A stretch of DNA of 64,000 nt from Megaustenia siamemsis (lineage: Eukaryota; Mollusca; Gastropoda; Stylommatophora; Ariophantidae), in the NCBI GenBank assembly GCA_032433765.1, contig JAVIAB010000160.1, positions 33,934,202-33,998,201 on the forward strand. The letters are read 5' to 3'. The notes beneath the pieces are model-generated. The model was not told the origin of the DNA. It worked only from the letters and a program-made list of their open reading frames with translations, and did not search any database. This document shows positions 8,541-19,514 of this stretch, in pieces. How positions within the stretch are numbered: the stretch's first letter is position 1; each line of letters starts with the position of its first letter. Position numbers and translations under genes: made by a program.

Positions 8541-11500
8541 CTGGTGAGAAAAAAAAGAAAGAAATGTAAATAATGTCAAATTTTCAACACTTAAATGATT
8601 TCATTGTATTAATTTTTTCATCATCATTATCATCATCTAGCTTATTCCTTTTGGAACTTGCCTCTTATGACAGTACTCTGAAGCTTTCTAAGTCTTGGGT
8701 GAGATGTCCAGCTTCTCCTGCAGTAAATCCCAGCTTATCTGTGGTACCTTGCATCCACTACATTCTAAGTCTTCCTCTCTCTCTCTCGTTTACCTGGAAC
8801 ATTGACCTCTATATCTTCTCTAAGCCACTATGTCGCTTTACAAGACCAAGGTACAAGGTGTGTTCAATAGAGTTTTCTGTTTGTTTAACAGTGTACTTAT
8901 TGCAAACACTGGAAAAAATGTTCAACATAGCCTCCCCTCTAGTTCACTGAACAGCATAGCCTTCACTCTAGTGCACTGCACAGCATAGCCTTCCATCTAG
9001 TTCACTGCACAGCACAGCCTTCCCTCTAGTTTATTGCACATCATAGCCTTCCCTCTAGTTTATTGCACAGCATAGCCTCCCCTCTAGTTCACTGCACAGC
9101 ATAGCCTTCCCTCTAGTTCACTGCACAGCATAGCCTTCCCTCTAGTTCACTGCACAGCATAGCCTTCCCTCTAGTTCACTGCACAGCATAGCCTTCCCTC
9201 TAGTTCACTGCACAGCATAGCCTCCCCTCTAGTTTATTGCACAGCAGAACCTCCCCTCTAGTTCACTGCACAGCAGAGCCTCCCCTCTAGTTTATTGCAC
9301 AGCATAGCCTTCCCTCTAGTTTATTGCACAGCAGAACCTCCCCTCTAGTTCATTGCACAGCAGAGCCTCCCCTCTAGTTCACTGCACAGCAGAGCCTCCC
9401 CTCTAGTTCACTGCACAGCAGAGCCTCCCCTCTAGTTTACTGCACAGCAGAGCCTCCCCTCTAGTTCACTGCACAGCAGAGCCTCCCCTCTAGTTCACTG
9501 CACAGCATAGCCTCCCCTCTAGTTCACTGCACAGCAGAGCCTCCCCTCTAGTTCACTGCACAGCAGAGCCTCCCCTCTAGTTCACTGCACAGCATAGCCT
9601 CCCCTCTAGTTCACTGCACAGCAGAGCCTCCCCTCTAGTTCATTGCACAACATAGCCTCCCCTCTAGTTCATTGCACAACATAGCCTCCCCTCTAGTTCA
9701 CTGCACAGCATAGCCTCCCCTCTAGTTCACTGCACAGCATAGCCTCCCCTCTAGTTCACTGCACAGCATAACCTCCCCTCTAGTTCACTGCACAGCATAG
9801 CCTTCCCTCTAGTTCACTGCACAGCATAGCCTCCCCTCTAGTTCACTGCACAGCATAGCCTTCCCTCTAGTTCACTGCACTTATGCCAACATTTAATGAC
9901 AGCACAGATAATATGCACAGCAAATCATGCACTGCCACACAGGTACCCATCACACACACTTGTTGGAACTTCAGTTCATCATGAATGATGTGATGGACTG
10001 ATCCAACACGAATAGCAATACCATTTCCTTGATTGTGATGCACCGATTTTCCTGGCTGCAATGTTGTCTTTTGTGAGGTAGGCATGCCGTGCTGTAATAA
10101 ACTGTGTTATTATCTCATTCCATCCAAGTGATTTATCTTCTTTAGACATTTTGCTTCACCCCGGTATTGGTGGGTCTTGCTCTTCTTTTTCTGTGTTGTT
10201 ATCATCAATGTCATTATGGTTACTGGCATACACATTAATTTTTTATTTGCATTAAATAATAACTAATCATAATAGCATATGCTTTTGCTTACTAGAAAAT
10301 TACTTGGCCTAAAATATGAAGTTTTGTTGAGGTTGGAGCACTCAGTGAAGAGAAATTTTTAAAAATATTTAAAACCGTTAGCTTAACTTATAAATGGACG
10401 ACACAAATTGGAATGATGTTTCAGCTCAATAGGCCTTCAGCAAACACATACAACACACACATAGATATGTAGTTAAAATAAATAATAAAAACTAATAATA
10501 ATAATTTCAAACTAGAATGAGAAATAAGAACACAAATAAAATATAATGTCCTCCCTGTATAGTGCACTGTGGCCAAAAGAAAAATGAATGTTAGTGTGCA
10601 CCAAAGTGAAAATGTGCACACAGCACACATCACCAGAAGAATACAGGGTAACCAAGAGAAGCAAAATTTAGATGTTGCAGAGTGGGGTAAGATATAAGAG
10701 ACAGCCGAAGTATTGCAGTGTGGTCTAGTGGAGGAGAGATGTGCATATACTAATGTGCTCAGATGAACAGAGAATATGTAATAGGGGAAGAACAGCCACA
10801 GGGAAACTATATTTATGAGTGTGATACATTAATGCTTTGTGGGGGATCAGCGAACCTAATTGGACTATAAAGCGATTCTCCAAGGCAAACAGGCTGCAGT
10901 CACTGGAATGGCAGAGGACAATACCAGTGATACAGATGTCGCTTTTGCTTTTGTGGTCCGAGGAATTGAAGTGGAATGCCATTGGAGTGCCAGTATTCCT
11001 TTGAACATCTTGAAGGTGTTCACAAAACCTTTCTGCTAAACGCCTCCCAGACTTGCCAATATAAGTCATGTGACATCATTGGCACATGATGGCATAAATT
11101 ATATTGTGGGACACACATGTAAAACCTTCCTTGATCTTGAACCTTCTGTTAGGGAATAAAACAGTGTCAGTGTATGTTTGTTCCTGCTGAAGGCCTATTG
11201 AGCCAAAATGTTGTTCTAATTTGTGTCGTCCACTTATTATGTGTAAAGCTTTAACCAAACGTTTTTTTTTTTCACATTTTGAAAAAAAATTTCTCTTTAC
11301 AATTAGTTTTACTGCAGCTTCACATTTGTATGCATATCTTTGCCTAGCGCCCAGTGACGGATGGTCACAGACTGTGTGAAGTGGAAGAACTTTGTCATTG
11401 CCCTGCAAGATGCCTCAAAGTGCTCTGGCCATTGACTGCTTTGTTTGTCTGTGACCAAAGTGAAAGAAGCAGAGATTTGCCAAGAGAGAAATAATGATAT

Positions 11501-13532
11501 ATCTTCTAGCCAAGATGAGAGACAATTATCGCACACAGACCAATAGAAAAACTCTACATCATCCTCCTCTTATTCCATTTACTCTTTACATAATTGTTTA
11601 TTATTTTGTGCTGCAATTGCCATCAGGGGTGCAATATCTTCATGTTTCTGATTTTGAGAGGCATTTTGTTTAACATAAACAAAAAAAATACCACCCCCAT
11701 TATAATACTCTGTTGAGCCACTTTTAACAAATTGCCAGGGGATGTAATAGATCAATTCTTACCCATGAGCACATGAAAGTGGTAGCAAAGCATTTATGAA
11801 AGCTCTAATTAGTTTTCAGATTATTCTTCTTCGGCGCTCACATCTAGACATCAATATTAATAAGTTTGAAGAAAGCATTCGTCAGCTCAGGGCTGGTCAC
11901 GTCACCATACAACTTGTCCCGATACAGTACCGGTGTTTGCCACAAGAGCCTTTTCTACTCATATGTGTGTATCATATGATTGAAGCAGATGTTCAAATCC
12001 TGCAGTTGGAATTTTTCTTTTCAAATCCATAGTTCTTCATTGCTTTACCCTCCTCCAGTCTCTGGGTAGTGAGATCCAATGTCTAGCCATCTCAGTTAAC
12101 ATGGTATATACAAGAGGTCTTATGTGACCTCTTTGCATATTAAAGGGGCCCTAGCAGTTACAAGTTGAAAATAGTAGGCCAAAATGGCCATTGCATGGGC
12201 AAAATTGTTAAATAATTTAAAATCTACTCATGTCAATGACAGATGTATGGAGCAAAAAGCATAAATATCACTACTTGCCCTATAGTAGAAACAACACATT
12301 CATACCCACTTAAAGAATAAGCACTGAAGAAGAATATACTTTGAATGGTTTGGAACTCTAAAGCATTCTCTCCTGGTGGGAAAACCAATTTTTGTTTTTG
12401 TCTCTGTATGGAGAGATTAACAAATCTATGTCAATAGAAGTGAGAAAGAGAGTTCATTGGTGCTATATAGAACCAATTCTGACCTATGGAAGCGAATCAT
12501 GGACAGTAAACAAACAAAAGAAAAGACGATTTAGAGGCCACAGAGATGGGATTTCTCAGAAGAATGTTGAAAGTTCCCTGGACAGCTAAAAAGACCAAGG
12601 AGGAAATTCTCAAAGAGGCCAACACAAAAAGGGAGCTCCTAAGAAACATAAGAAAGAAACAATCAACATTTTTCAAGAAGAGGAAAATTGGGAATACTTG
12701 GTTACCAATTGGCAAAATAAGGGGAAAGAGAGATCGCAAACAACAAAGAGAGAAAATACTGGATAGCTTGGTTTCATGGCATGGAAAATAGTCAACAGAA
12801 TTTATACGATGCAAGATAGATAGAAGATTGTGGAAGGACATGATCGCCTATGCCAACCGGTATGGCACATGATGACAATGCAGAGATTAGTTCTTTTCTA
12901 ATTCTTTCTTTATGGCTGAATTTCTAAGTTTGTCATCTATGTTGTTTCAGCTGTATTCCTTTAACATTTCAGTGGTGGCCAACTTTAATTGCTATCATTA
13001 TTGATCAAATTTAACACTGGTAGAAAAGAGTGAGCTAAAAACTGCTTTGTACATTATGTAAGTGTTGTTAGGCACTGCTTTGTGATATTGGAGAGTGGCT
13101 AGCTATTGAAATATATAGTTTGCATTACTGCATCTTCTTCATTTTCCTCATAAATGTTACCACCATCAAAGAACATTGCTCCTAGATAAAGCAAAATATA
13201 CTACTACATATAGTTACGACTATATTTAACATATATTTATCTCGTCGTATCGCCATCAATTTTTTTTTTCCAGTTCTGAATATGTAAATGTTGAAATTTC
13301 AAATATAAACAGCATAATTAGGGGAATGTTTAAATTTTACCTGTTTTTTCATTTGAAGGCATTCCTGAAAGTCAGCCAGCTCCTTGTTACAGTCATACTG
13401 AGCTCTCATACTGCCAACTCTGCTAGCACATCGCATGTAATCCATATAATGTGAACCACAAGGCCCTTCTTGTGTTCCATCCCAAGAAACTAGAAACTTT
13501 GTGATGGGGGTGTAAATGATTGGCAGTGGCAT
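8445..13532 (-). CDS. NDUFS5: NDUFS5-like complex I subunit (whole gene, two coding exons)
   Basis: Accessory subunit of mitochondrial NADH:ubiquinone oxidoreductase (complex I), located on the intermembrane-space side and imported by the Mia40 disulfide relay. Two minus-strand exons join in phase 0 to give 95 aa, against about 100-106 for the family. The protein has the twin CX9C signature: C25-C35 and C48-C58, with 12 residues between the pairs, the same spacing as I recall for NDUFS5. The N-terminus (MPLPIIYTPITKFL) and the basic lysine-rich tail also fit. A pyrimidine-rich AG lies just 5' of the ATG, so a non-coding first exon upstream is likely. The single coding intron (4.8 kb) is full of repeats. 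Another CHCH protein is possible but less likely. Confidence 0.85.
8931..9878 (+). repeat. 29-bp minisatellite in the NDUFS5 intron
   Basis: About 33 tandem copies of a 29-bp unit (ctctagttcactgcacagca plus tagcctccc). Variants alternate CTCCCC/CTTCCC, CATAGC/CAGAGC and CACTGC/TATTGC. No coding meaning. The array lies about 390 bp inside the intron from exon 2. Confidence 0.95.
9879..10724. other. NDUFS5 intron, mostly unassigned
   Basis: No ORF of note. A short stretch at 10389-10447 matches 11187-11245 in reverse complement and is probably a Penelope-element piece. Confidence 0.45.
10725..11536 (-). pseudogene. Penelope-like element fragment with GIY-YIG region
   Basis: Two minus-strand frames encode the C-terminal part of a Penelope-type reverse transcriptase. 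From 11408, NIIYAIMCQ is followed by an in-frame TGA and then CHMTYIGKSGRRLAERFCEH, the GIY-YIG-type signature with the arginine helix, and later ENRFIVQLG. A further upstream piece is in another frame (11309-11536). One stop and at least one frameshift make it a pseudogene. It lies in the NDUFS5 intron, same strand. Confidence 0.75.
11537..12013. other. NDUFS5 intron, unassigned
   Basis: No recognised repeat or ORF. Confidence 0.4.
12014..12215 (+). mobile_element. SINE-5 3' part
   Basis: Matches the body of the copies at 54490-54670 and 58950-59110: ctctgggtagtgagatccaa, gtctagcc, and the gtaggccaaaatggc block. Confidence 0.7.
12390..12880 (+). mobile_element. LINE-F 3' end (RT C-terminus)
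   Basis: Encodes KRVHWCYIEPILTYGSESWT, then in another frame KVPWTAKKTKEEILKEANTK, the typical RT C-terminal region, and ends near gccaaccggtatggcacatgatga. At least one frameshift. Confidence 0.75.
12881..13298. other. NDUFS5 intron, unassigned
   Basis: AT-rich, no recognised feature. Confidence 0.4.
13341..13532 (-). CDS. NDUFS5: NDUFS5 coding exon 1: twin CX9C domain
   Basis: 64 codons from ATG (13530-13532) to a CAG|GT donor (gtaaaa). All four disulfide cysteines are here. An in-frame upstream extension to an ATG at 13610 gives a hydrophobic leader that does not fit the family. It is crossed by an acceptor-like tract ending ttgatag, so ATG 13532 was chosen. Confidence 0.87.
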
Positions 13533-14227
13533 CTTCCACACTATCAAAGATGAAAAACAAAACAAGATATCTATTTCACTCCACAAAGAGAAGTTAAAGA
13601 AAGCTGGCAATAATTGTTCTCCTAATGTGCCCCATCAAACAAAAGCACACATGAAATTAGGTAAACACGCAAAAAAATTGAAAACTCCATTTACAAAAAA
13701 TATAAGATCCTCCATACTTAACAACATTACATCACAAAGAGATAAAATTAATATGTATAATTATTGAACCTTCAGTCTTTATTGAATCCTTATGCCCATT
13801 AAGTATTGCAGCACCATGTGTATTTTATTGTTGCTTATTTTGTTGCAACTGCTCAAGTTGTGCAAGCAAAAAGAGTAAGTTTTTTCAAATTTATTTTATA
13901 AGTCTTTTAAATCTGACAATAAAGGCAAAAATAATAGCAGGTGTGAACTATCTGACCGAATTTGCAATGAAATTGATGGGGGAAAAAAAAATCAGAGAAC
14001 AAGTGCCAAAAAAAGAAAAGTAAAAGTGGCCTCCTTTTTTCTTCTGTGTTTAGTTTCCTACACTCAGCAAATTGCACAGAAAAATTAATCACCTTTGTGA
14101 GTCTGTCTACTTTGAGGCTTGAATTCAGTTCTTAACTTTCTATGCAGTTTATATTTTTGAAAAACATGCTCTGGAGTCTGCAAAGCTGATAATATCACGA
14201 AGAATATTAATCAGCTATATAGTGCAT
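13533..14227. other. Upstream of NDUFS5 coding start
   Basis: Contains the acceptor-like tract just 5' of the ATG. A 5' UTR exon and promoter are expected here or further right, but none can be fixed by eye. Confidence 0.35.
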
Positions 14228-14495
14228 GTGGGGAGCCACGATAGCTCAGTGGTTAGTGAACTGGACTACAAAGGACAAGGGATAGGGTTCGATCCCAACT
14301 GATGGCTTCTGGGTTCACCCAGCCTTTAATGAGTATTGGATTTTTTTCTGGGAAAGTGAAGCGGCACGGGCGTAATACCGACCACATTACCCCAAAAATC
14401 ATGTGCCGAAGGTCTGTAAAATTTATGGTCACTAACACCATATTCCCTATACGCCACTTGGCGTGACGGGGGTACTTTACTTTTTACTTATATAG
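14228..14495 (+). mobile_element. SINE-1 copy
   Basis: Full-length plus-strand copy from ggggagccacgatagctcag (A box) through ggttcgatccc (B box) to ggcgtgacgggggtactttac. It is one of the best preserved copies. Flanked by tatatagtgcatgtg on both sides, a candidate target duplication. Confidence 0.92.
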
Positions 14496-15162
14496 TGCAT
14501 GTGTGTCCCATATCACTATATCGATACTCTTGCATATCAGGCTGCATGCTTTATTTTCAGAGGAGAAAGTTAATGGAGTCTCCTATCCATGTTTTTATTG
14601 GCTCGTAGAGTAATTGCAACAAATTGATGTGTGTCATGTGTCCTTTTCTGCTTTGATTAGCCAGAGGATGATCCCTATGCAAGATATCTGAGGGAATTGG
14701 TACTGTTGACTCCATATCAGCCCCATCTGATGAAAGATCTTGCTCTTTCAGATATTGAAGTATTCGCAATGTAGCAATTTGGATTAATTTAGAAGTACTG
14801 GAAAATCATGTTGTTTTTTTTTAAATTAAATTTTTTGAAATTCTCCCAATGCATGAAGTAGATCAAAGGCTATCAAGAACATTTCAGAAGAGGACAAAAA
14901 TAATAACAATATTCCTGAGATGAAAAATGATCTTGCCCAGTCCAGAAAAGCCTCTGCGACTACCACATGGAGTTTAGGTATCTAAATTATTTCTGCCAAA
15001 AAATCTCTCCTAAATGGCCACATGTATTATTATTATGTATTTAAATTTAAAAGTGCTTCTGGTTTTTGTGCATTTAATTACATTTTTTTCAACAAGGTTT
15101 AGAGTTTAAGTTTACGGTTAGACTTAGGGTAATCCTAGTGAGTTTACTGAGTTATTTGCGGG
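14496..15162. other. No feature recognised
   Basis: Intergenic AT-rich sequence without a supported ORF. Confidence 0.4.
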
Positions 15163-15480
15163 TCATCATCATTGCACTCCAAACATGTCCATAGGTGCTC
15201 AGATCACCTTCTCAGCAAGTCCATCAGTGTCCATCGACTGATTTAGTGTTAGTTGATAGTCTTCTTATACGCCCACTACGTTTCTCTTTTCTGGCTATGC
15301 CCCATCTTAACTCCCTTCATTTTCATCCGAAGGAGTGATGTGACTCATGGTTGTTGAAGTCCTGTGCCCTTCTCACATTTCGGAGAGCATTGATGATGTC
15401 TGCTCAATCCATTGGTTGACCGTCTTCAACGACAGCACAGATAGCCAACCTGTCTGCTCTACCTAACCCAGGGCTCTTCT
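15163..15480 (-). repeat. Repeat family R1 copy
   Basis: Reverse-orientation relative of 47494-47790: starts gagttatttgcgggtcatca and keeps the same order of blocks up to the attggttgacc segment. The reading frame is broken. Confidence 0.7.
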
Positions 15481-16059
15481 AATGGCAGATTAGAGAATGA
15501 CCAAATAATGTGCAAGGGGATGTTACTCTGAACATAAATAACTTTTAAGGTATTAAAACTCATTATTACCAATTAGTATTATTTAAAAAAAAAAAAATTA
15601 AACAACTTCTTCTAAACTTGTCTACAGCCTATGGAGTCTGTACGAGCCCTCACTCTCAGCTCTGTCTTGTCAGTCACCAGTCCATTTTAGTTAAAATTTA
15701 AAAGTTAGTGTGCAAAAACTGTAAGTTTAAAGTAGTTTCTGTCTGTCTGACTTAGGTGACGGCACTCAAACTGTAATGGAAGATGTTAAATTAAATTAGT
15801 GCTAAATATTGAATCCCTTCATTAATGGATGCTTGTGCAGAATGAAAAGATGGAAATGGTAGGACAAAATCACTAACATTGAATAAGAATTATGGAAAAG
15901 TACCTGTCAAATCACAGTGGATAGAACTGTTAAGAAAGATAATGATAGAGTCACAAGAGTGTGAAACATTCAAACAGCTAGTAGCCGGGCAGCTAAGAAG
16001 ATGAAGATTAGATGGTGGTCCTGGAGGATAGGACATACCATGACTGTGGACGCCAGCTG
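15481..16059. other. No feature recognised
   Basis: Intergenic, with a poly(A)-like run at about 15585-15598. Nothing supported. Confidence 0.4.
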
Positions 16060-16345
16060 GGAGTATTGAGTATTTCACAACAGGTCCTTTTTTGGAATCC
16101 TCAAGAAAAAAAGACGAGGAAGATCAAAATATTCTTGAAGAAGGCAAAAAATCATGGAAAAAGATAGAAAAGGGGATTGGGAAAGACATGGAAATGAGAA
16201 TGATCGAGAATTAATTAAGAATGATAAGAATGGCAAGAATGAAACAGAACAGAGCAGCTTGGGAAAGTCCGCGGAAAGTGTTGAAGTTGAAGACCTATGC
16301 TCCATAGAGTTGAAAGAAATAATAAAAATAAATAATAATATTTAA
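16060..16345 (+). mobile_element. LINE-G 3' end fragment
   Basis: Encodes a degenerate basic tail ending in the VEVEDLCSIE-type motif followed by a stop. The same end is seen at 54130-54240, 60530-60745 and, reversed, 47060-47240. Confidence 0.55.
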
Positions 16346-16746
16346 TAAAGTACCCAGTGATCATAACTGGTGCAAACACTTCCTTACCTGCTAATGAGAG
16401 TAGAATGCAGGAGCACAGAAAGAATGATATAAATGAATCAGATTCTGTCGACCGAAATCCAACATCAAAAAGGTCAAAAACAAGACATTTGGTATTTCCT
16501 GTTCCGCCGTTATTGTGTTGGAGCCGGTTAGTGCGGTCATCAAACTAATAGATTATATGGACGGCCCAAAACTAAATACAGCACCTAAGAATAGCTGTCA
16601 CAGACTCATTGTTGGCTGCTTGCATAAGGATCAACGAACAACAGTTGATTAAAATACGAATATGCCTTCCAGTGATGACACCAGTAATAGATTAACCAAA
16701 ACGAATAGCGGTCGAAAGGGAAGGCAACCAGGTACCTAAAAAATTC
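16346..16746. other. No feature recognised
   Basis: Intergenic, no supported ORF. Confidence 0.35.
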
Positions 16747-17300
16747 GAATCAATTCAGAGGAAGAGGTATGTTTACAGCACGCGAAAAAATTGACAAATA
16801 ATCAATAACAGAAAAAAAATATGAACCAAAGCAGGATCGAACCCGTACTCAGTGGCACAGCGCCTTGCCACGAAAAGCCAAACGCTAGGGAACACTGCCA
16901 CTCAGCTAACTAAAAAATAAGCTATTGTGGACAATGTCTTTTCGCGCAGGTGTTCTCATGACTATAGCATAAGGTTGCGATCACAGCTCGGAAATACATA
17001 GTGTATCTGCATTTTTTCCTGTTAAGACAAGTATCTCCCGGATAGGGTAAGGCTGAATACTTGCGTTGCAGACAAACATTTAGGACGAAACAGCACGAAT
17101 AGTAGTTTAAAGACTTTGCCTACGAAGCTAATTTTTTAGTTAGCTGAGTGTGCAGTGTTCCCTAGCGTTTGGCTCTTCGTGGCAAGGTGCTGTGCCACTG
17201 AGTACGGGTTCGATCCTGCTTTGGTCCATATTTTTTTCTGTTGTTGATTATTTGTCAATTTTTCGAGTGCTGTAAACATACCTCTTCCTCTGAATTGATT
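16747..17300. mobile_element. Palindromic element with tRNA-like arms (177/200/177 bp)
   Basis: The left arm 16747-16923 and right arm 17124-17300 are inverted copies, each 177 bp and differing at about nine positions by eye (about 95% identical). They flank a 200-bp spacer. Each arm carries gagtacgggttcgatcctgc, a B-box match, and gttagctgagtg, an A-box-like segment with a long insert between them. The arms therefore look like two tRNA-derived SINE heads in opposite directions. Part of the structure recurs at 20433-20990. Confidence 0.88.
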
Positions 17301-17632
17301 GGCTGATTAATTATCGCACCGGAAGTTTCCCTCTATAATAATATTCATTTATTATTATTTGTCTCCTACCTAAAAAATGCCCTGCCTTTGTCGAATGTTT
17401 GGCCGTAAGTTACTAACGTGGCAGCTTGTTTATGAAACAGCAACTCAACGCAATCACGTTCACTTAATTCTCTTGTAATACCAGGCAGCGATGAGTGATC
17501 ATCGGTGTGAACGCAAAATAATATTATAATGTTATTTATTTGTCAAATACTGTATAAGGACATGTGGCTGTTACAATAGAGGACTGTCAAAGAACTTTCA
17601 TGATGGATGGTTTCAGAGTCGTAATAATGGTT

Positions 17633-17815
17633 TGGGGGCTGGGTGGTCTAGAGGTACAACCTCGGCCTCTGTACAGGAAAGACCCACCACAGGTGGTATT
17701 GTACGAAAAGTTAATCCGCGGTTTGTTTGTGGCGTTCCCTCCCCTGATCTCTGGGTGGTGAGACCTGATGTCTAGCCGTCTTGGATAACAGCAATAAACA
17801 AGGGTTAACTTATGC
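17633..17815 (+). mobile_element. SINE-5 copy
   Basis: Begins with a tRNA-like head (ggtggtctagaggtacaacc) and continues with the shared body (tgatctctgggtggtgagac, gatgtctagcc). Truncated at the 3' end. Confidence 0.7.
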
Positions 17816-17826
17816 ACTCGCGGACT

Positions 17827-18153
17827 TTAACTCTTTCCATACCTTTCGCCGCACTGTGCGCCATGCCGATTTCGGCAGCGTACATTTCGCTGTATAGTGT
17901 ACCACTCTCAATTTCATTAGTGTGAACGCCATCAAACCATATTCTTTTTAAACGTCTTGTATCATCATGGCATTGGTGAAACCTAATAACTTGTTCAATT
18001 ATTTTAAAATTCATATATAATACATATTATTATAGATTATCATATGTTAGATAAAAATAAATATGTAGATTGATTCTTAAAACCATGAACAATTTTGTCT
18101 CTGAAATCTCTTCCGTTGTGTCGATAAAAAACTTCCGTACAGGAAGAGTTTAG
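17827..18153 (-). mobile_element. TTAA-flanked MITE (piggyBac-like ends)
   Basis: Starts TTAACTCTTTCC and ends with the degenerate complement gtacaggaagagtttag. The inside matches the copies at 53515-54141 and 57755-58323 (ccaataccaagatgat / its complement). TTAA ends are typical of piggyBac-type transposition; superfamily is inference. Confidence 0.7.
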
Positions 18154-18289
18154 ATAATTGAACAAGGTATTAGATTTCACCAATACCAAGATGATACAAG
18201 ACATGTAAATAGAATATGGTTTGATGACGGTTCACAATAATCAAACTGGGAGTGACTCACAGTGCGGCGAAACGTACGGACAGAGTTAA
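18154..18289 (+). mobile_element. Partial TTAA MITE in opposite orientation
   Basis: A second, 5'-truncated copy of the same family on the plus strand, directly abutting the previous one and ending cggacagagttaa at 18289. The pair forms an inverted dimer. Confidence 0.7.
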
Positions 18290-18683
18290 AGAACATTGGA
18301 ATTCAAATCGAAAACAGCAGGCCATAAAATTGATCTCGGCCTGGGCAATATTGTCAGCTGAAACCAACCCACATCATGGATCACAGGCCATGCTAGTGAG
18401 AACGTGCACGTGGGTCAGACCCATTGTCCTAGATTTTTCTCGAAGGGGATTTCGGAGCACTTAAGGACTAGTCCAGTGTGCAGTGATGATGGTCCTAACA
18501 GCAACAACAATAATGTTTTTTTTTTTTTAAAGAAGTACAGGATTAATGGAAAATTGTTAATTCTTAGACTACATGTTATCAGTAGCATTTTTATCTCTTT
18601 CTTTATTGCCCTTCAATACGCTGTCTGCATCACTTTCACATTGTCTACATTGTCTACTGCCTGTATTGTATGACATTGCCTGT
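18290..18683. other. No feature recognised
   Basis: Unassigned intergenic sequence with a poly(T) run at about 18517-18528. Confidence 0.35.
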
Positions 18684-18940
18684 AGTAAGTAAAGAGCCCA
18701 GCCACGCCAAGTGGCGTATAGGGAATATGGTGTTCGAGACCATAATTTTTACAGACTTTCGGCACATAATTTTTTTGGGTAATGTGATTGGTATTACGCC
18801 CGTGCCGCTTTACTTTCCCAGAAAAATTCCGGTACCTATTTAAGGCTGGATGAACCTGGAAGCCGTCGATAGGATAGAACCCGATCTCTTGTCCTTTGTA
18901 GTCCAGTTCACTAACGACTGAGCTATCGTGGTTACCGACA
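18684..18940 (-). mobile_element. SINE-1 copy
   Basis: Minus-strand copy with A-box gatagctcagtcgttag and a body matching other copies; more diverged than 14228. Confidence 0.88.
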
Positions 18941-19279
18941 TTTCCTGTTAGCTTTGCTAATTTTGTTTGCCATTGTTAATTATATTGAAAGCCGAAGAGC
19001 TAAGAGAATTTTCCCAAAAGCACCCCAATCTTGTGTTGTCTTCAGATATGTTAGCTTTAGACGGGTGACGTCATTTTACCCACAAGCGCCCATGTTGGTA
19101 ATGCTGAGAACGGTACAGCCTTTAGGCGGTGTCTCTTAGCCGGCAGGCATTCAACACAGGTTGTAATGTTTGTTAATACGTCGCCCCCTATATCTTTGAG
19201 CCTGCCCACTAATTGGCGGGGGCAGGTGGGGGAAGGAGAGGAGATGGGGGATGGGGAAATCATTTCGGGGGAAGAAATA

Positions 19280-19500
19280 TGTTTACTTGCAAAATCGTCA
19301 TCAAGTACCGGACCTGCTGGCTTTCGATCTCGACAGCTATTTATCATTTTTGTTGTTGACCTTCTGCCAAGCCATTCTCTTAAGCTGTCTGGTATTTTTT
19401 CTCTTTGCTTCCCTTTATCCTTTCGTCCCTCAATTTTTTTCCAGTTGTTACAATATATTTCATTTGTTCTCTTCTCATTATATGGCCAAAAAATGATGAT
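19280..19500 (-). mobile_element. LINE-C 3' end
   Basis: Minus-strand copy of the last about 220 bp of the LINE best seen at 26640-29785, starting at its (TGA)n tail (tcatcaagtaccgg). Confidence 0.8.
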
Positions 19501-19514
19501 TTTTTTTATTTCGT

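Noticed and set aside
8573..8950. 125-codon plus-strand frame next to NDUFS5 exon 2
   Set aside because: Runs through intron into the 29-bp array; leucine/serine-rich translation of CT-rich DNA without motif.
4665..9878. CRISPR-like direct repeats
   Set aside because: The 35-, 50- and 29-bp arrays are head-to-tail repeats without unique spacers, in a eukaryotic genome with introns; they are minisatellites.
12497..12841. 114-codon minus-strand frame
   Set aside because: Antisense of the LINE-F RT C-terminus.
13533..13610. Extended NDUFS5 N-terminus from ATG 13610
   Set aside because: The hydrophobic leader does not fit a Mia40 substrate, and a pyrimidine-rich acceptor crosses it, so it is probably intron or UTR.
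13516..13767. Plus-strand 83-codon frame overlapping the NDUFS5 start
   Set aside because: Low-complexity lysine-rich peptide with no family; antisense to the NDUFS5 start.
14228..14300. Genuine tRNA gene at the SINE-1 head
   Set aside because: A and B boxes are present, but no acceptor-stem pairing is evident and the same head is repeated with a common 180-bp body in eight places, so it is a SINE.
17130..17220. Genuine tRNA gene with long variable arm in the palindrome
   Set aside because: Box-like motifs only; no convincing cloverleaf by eye, and the sequence is duplicated in inverted form.
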